DNA of 21,174 nucleotides, from positions 1 to 21,174 of the IMG/VR virus record IMGVR_UViG_3300021338_000072; one strand, written 5' to 3'. Shown piece by piece: positions 18,988 to 21,174 of this stretch (position 1 is its first letter; every line of letters starts with the position of its first letter). The stretch is from a virus. A model generated the notes under the pieces. The model had not been told where the DNA came from. It made no database searches and saw only the letters and a list, made by a program, of their open reading frames with translations. Both the position numbers and the translations under genes were made by a program.

Positions 18988-19018
18988 TTGCATATGTTAC
19001 AGATTATCACTATATTTG
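18988..19018 (+). promoter_or_regulatory. Promoter of the packaging (late) module
   Basis: TTG (18988-18990, in ATTG), 20 bp, TATATTTG (19011-19018): an exact -7 box and near-consensus -33 box. Predicted start near 19025, at the edge of a 19-bp palindrome and ~22 nt before the ATG at 19047. Separates early from late genes. Confidence 0.7.
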
Positions 19019-19025
19019 CTAATGA

Positions 19026-19044
19026 CGATTATAATTTATAATCG
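19026..19044 (+). promoter_or_regulatory. 19-bp perfect palindrome at the late start site
   Basis: CGATTATAA-T-TTATAATCG, 9-bp arms around one base, between the -7 box and the ATG at 19047. It is positioned either as an operator that blocks the late promoter or as a 5' mRNA hairpin. It does not resemble the AAAGTT operator of the CI-like repressor. Confidence 0.65.
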
Positions 19045-19046
19045 AA

Positions 19047-19250
19047 ATGTCGAAGAACGCTATTGATTACGGGAAAAGCTTCGGAATCTGCTTTATAGAA
19101 ATAAAGAACGCAAACAGCACCGAGGCAAAGATATTGAGAGGCATCCTTAAGAACGAGGCCCAAAAGATAAACCCCCAAATCGAAATAGACTTCCAAGACT
19201 CAAGGCTATACTACAACGAGCCTAAACCCCTTTACCAAGAGATAGATTGA
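19047..19250 (+). CDS. Small hypothetical protein before terminase
   Basis: 67 aa, basic N-terminal half (KNAIDYGKSFGICFIEIKNA) and a helix (EAKILRGILKNEAQKI). It is first in the packaging operon, overlapping the terminase small subunit gene (ATGATG). Not recognised. Confidence 0.58.
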   Translation: MSKNAIDYGKSFGICFIEIKNANSTEAKILRGILKNEAQKINPQIEIDFQDSRLYYNEPKPLYQEID

Positions 19251-19759
19251 TGGCGAGCGAAAACCCATATAACCTTACGGACAAACAGAAAAGGTTCTGC
19301 GAGGAATACATGGTTGACCTTAACGCCACGCAAGCAGCGATCAGGGCTGGATATAGTGAAAAGACCGCATCCGAAGCGGGTTATGAAAACCTCAGAAAAC
19401 CTCAGATTGAAAATTATATCCTAGAACTTAAAAATGAAGTATCGGAGCGCAACAAAATAACCGTTGATGAATGCATCCAAATACTCGCCAATATTGCAAG
19501 AAATGACATTGCTGAGTTCTACGACGAAAACGGAAACCTAAAGGACATTCACTCCATTCCTAAAGAAAGCCGAGAAGCCATAGAGGAATTATCCACTTAT
19601 GAAGAAAAGCATGAGGGGATGGTAATTGGCCATATCAGAAAGATAAAATCCTCTGGAAAGCAAGCAGCAATAGATAAGCTACTCAAACATCTTGGCGGTT
19701 ACGAGAAAGACAATTCTCAAAAACAAATCTCATTCTACATAACGAACAGCAATGAATGA
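19247..19759 (+). CDS. terS: Phage terminase small subunit
   Basis: 170 aa. Residues 10-45 (LTDKQKRFCEEYMVDLNATQ, then AAIRAGYSEKTAS) are the classic Terminase_2 family N-terminal HTH that recognises the pac or cos site. The central helices (about 65-100) mediate oligomerisation, and the C-terminal segment (KQAAIDKLLKHLGGYEKD) the contact with the large subunit. ATG 19247 or 19250; both fit the overlap with the previous stop. Directly upstream of the large subunit. Confidence 0.93.
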   Translation: MMASENPYNLTDKQKRFCEEYMVDLNATQAAIRAGYSEKTASEAGYENLRKPQIENYILELKNEVSERNKITVDECIQILANIARNDIAEFYDENGNLKDIHSIPKESREAIEELSTYEEKHEGMVIGHIRKIKSSGKQAAIDKLLKHLGGYEKDNSQKQISFYITNSNE

Positions 19760-21174
19760 GCCAAATTGGTCTAAAATTCGATTGGAAGCTGTTTAACCCA
19801 AACTTCCACCATTTAGAAAAGGAGTTCAAAAACACCTATCGAAGATTCATTTGGCTTTACGGAGGTTCGTCTTCAGCTAAATCCTACTCGGTAGCCCAAG
19901 CAGTCCTTATAATCGGCAACCTTCTTGAAGGTACTGACACAATTGTTTTCAGGAAAGTGTCGTCCACCATTGACGAATCAATTTATAAAGACTTCAAATC
20001 CATTATTTCACAAATAGGACTGAGCAGTTTCTTCCAATGTCAATCAAAAAAGATAAAATGTATCAATGGCAGTGAGGTTGTTTTCAAAGGACTTGACGAC
20101 CCGGAAAAGATAAAGGGAATATCCAGGTTCAAAAGGGTGGTACTGGAAGAAATATCCGAATATGAACTGGAAGACTTCAAACAGATAAGAAAGCGTTTAA
20201 GGGGTATGGAGGGGCAGCAGATAATAGCCATGTTCAACCCAATCGACAAAGAGCATTGGATCAAGAAGGAAATATTCGACAACGAATCAAAAGCAGAACT
20301 TTCAAACTCACTTGTTGACCATAATGGAGTGCTTCAACTCAACATTGATGAAAAGTACACTTTTGTAACGGAGAAATGGGAGGGAGAGTCTATAACCATA
20401 GGTGATGAAACATATCCGTCCAATATTGTTGTTATTAAATCAACCTATCTGAACAATTTTTGGGTGGTTGGCTCCCCTTGTGGCACGTTCGGATTCAAAG
20501 ATATACAGACCATTGCGGATTTTGACCATGACAAGAGGACTGACTATGAATTTTATCAGGTCTACGCTCTAGGTGAATGGGGAATATTGAACAAAGGGGG
20601 GGAGTTCTATAAAGAGTTCAAGCCATCTAACCAAGTAGGTAGCTATAGATACAATGAAGAGCTTCCATTACACATTTCGTTTGACGAAAACGTTAACCCT
20701 TACCTTTCTTTATCGATTTATCAGGCACAGGACAAGAGTTCTTGGAAAATTGACGAGATATGTCTTGAACACCCTAAAAACACCTTAAAACACACCCTTA
20801 TGGAGTTTGAAAGACGTTATCCCGTAAATGCCGAAACGGTTTTCATCTATGGAGACAGAACCAGCCTGAAAGCAGACACTAAATTGGAGAAGGGGCAAAA
20901 CTTTTTCACGATAATAGAGGATGATTTAAAAAGGAAGGGGTATAAGCCATCACTTAGGCTGCCAAGAAAAAATCCAAGTGTTGCAAGTAGGGGCAATTTC
21001 ATCAATGAAATATTTTCTTCAAATATATTCGGGATAGATTATAAGGTGGGTGAGAACTGTCAAAAGACAATAAACGATTATCAAAGTGTAAAGGAGGCTT
21101 CGGACGGAACAAAATCAAAGGAAAAGGCCAAACACCCGATAACAAAGGTTACATACGAAAAATACGGACATTTA
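19756..21174 (+). CDS. terL: Phage terminase large subunit (partial, runs off the right edge)
   Basis: 473 codons to the window end with no stop. The N-terminal ATPase has a Walker A in the form GGSSSAKS (36-43, K42), an adenine-side FRK (65-67), a Walker B VVLEE (128-132), and the coupling motif around AMFNP (158-162). The nuclease domain begins near 300: SFDENVNP with D310 and YGDRTS with D367. The last residues KYGHL (469-473) match the point just before the third nuclease Asp in PBSX/Terminase_3 enzymes, so little of the gene is missing. It cleaves and pumps DNA into the prohead. The ATG overlaps the small-subunit stop (ATGA). Confidence 0.93.
   Translation, partial: MSQIGLKFDWKLFNPNFHHLEKEFKNTYRRFIWLYGGSSSAKSYSVAQAVLIIGNLLEGTDTIVFRKVSSTIDESIYKDFKSIISQIGLSSFFQCQSKKIKCINGSEVVFKGLDDPEKIKGISRFKRVVLEEISEYELEDFKQIRKRLRGMEGQQIIAMFNPIDKEHWIKKEIFDNESKAELSNSLVDHNGVLQLNIDEKYTFVTEKWEGESITIGDETYPSNIVVIKSTYLNNFWVVGSPCGTFGFKDIQTIADFDHDKRTDYEFYQVYALGEWGILNKGGEFYKEFKPSNQVGSYRYNEELPLHISFDENVNPYLSLSIYQAQDKSSWKIDEICLEHPKNTLKHTLMEFERRYPVNAETVFIYGDRTSLKADTKLEKGQNFFTIIEDDLKRKGYKPSLRLPRKNPSVASRGNFINEIFSSNIFGIDYKVGENCQKTINDYQSVKEASDGTKSKEKAKHPITKVTYEKYGHL

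Noticed and set aside
19589-19597. TTATCCACT, one mismatch from a DnaA box, as a phage origin
   Set aside because: A single site inside the terminase small-subunit gene; I found no cluster of similar boxes near the DnaA-like gene.
1-21174. CRISPR array or insertion sequence
   Set aside because: No regularly spaced repeats of 20-40 bp and no transposase-like gene were seen on either strand.

Overview
The window looks like the left two thirds of a temperate, tailed (Caudoviricetes-type) prophage from a Bacteroidota host, most likely a Flavobacteriaceae member. The evidence for the host is: the promoters I can place follow the Bacteroidota -33/-7 form (TTTG, about 19-20 bp, TAnnTTTG) rather than the sigma70 form; most leaders are A-rich with weak Shine-Dalgarno sequences; and the integrase lacks the canonical first catalytic Arg, as several Bacteroidota integrases do. 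The evidence for a prophage is the module order: integrase, excisionase-like gene, leftward early operon, structured intergenic control region, accessory genes, CI-like repressor with operator, rightward early/replication operon, then terminase small and large subunits. The large subunit runs off the right edge, so capsid, tail and lysis genes lie outside.

Region by region. 1-1285: tyrosine integrase (+) convergent with an excisionase-like HTH protein (-). 1296-5559: a compact leftward run of small, mostly unrecognised genes, with a Dam-type N6-adenine methyltransferase, a secreted outer-membrane-like protein and two Cys-rich mini-proteins. 5581-5926: no ORF; two consecutive ~150-nt elements closed by 9-11 bp stems, each with a tRNA-like 3' hairpin. 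6230-6590: divergent promoters, each leading within ~110 nt to an intrinsic terminator, plus a further dyad. 6612-7583: one doubtful minus ORF, then three small plus genes. 7580-8486: leftward DUF6169-like cassette with a 44-aa partner gene. 8487-8869: no confident gene. 8870-9918: micro-lipoprotein, overlapping membrane protein and coiled-coil protein, convergent with the repressor. 9904-10420: repressor, near-perfect operator palindrome, rightward promoter.

10420-18982 is the rightward early operon, much of it stitched together by ATGA or TAATG overlaps. It holds small hypothetical proteins, DUF551, three micro membrane peptides, a recombination module (SSB-like protein with acidic tip, PD-(D/E)XK nuclease, conserved phage protein, NinG), a C5-cytosine methyltransferase and a replication module. 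The replication module contains a winged-helix protein, a stand-alone DnaA domain IV, a YWxEPN-motif protein and a possible helicase-loader-like protein. No polymerase, primase or replicative helicase is visible, so replication presumably borrows the host replisome. 18988-21174 is a packaging module with its own promoter and a 19-bp palindrome just before the first ATG.

The part least explained by known phage genes is the structured-RNA-rich stretch 5597-6586: tRNA-like elements, attenuator-like terminated leaders in both directions, and a repressor-operator half-site between the divergent promoters.
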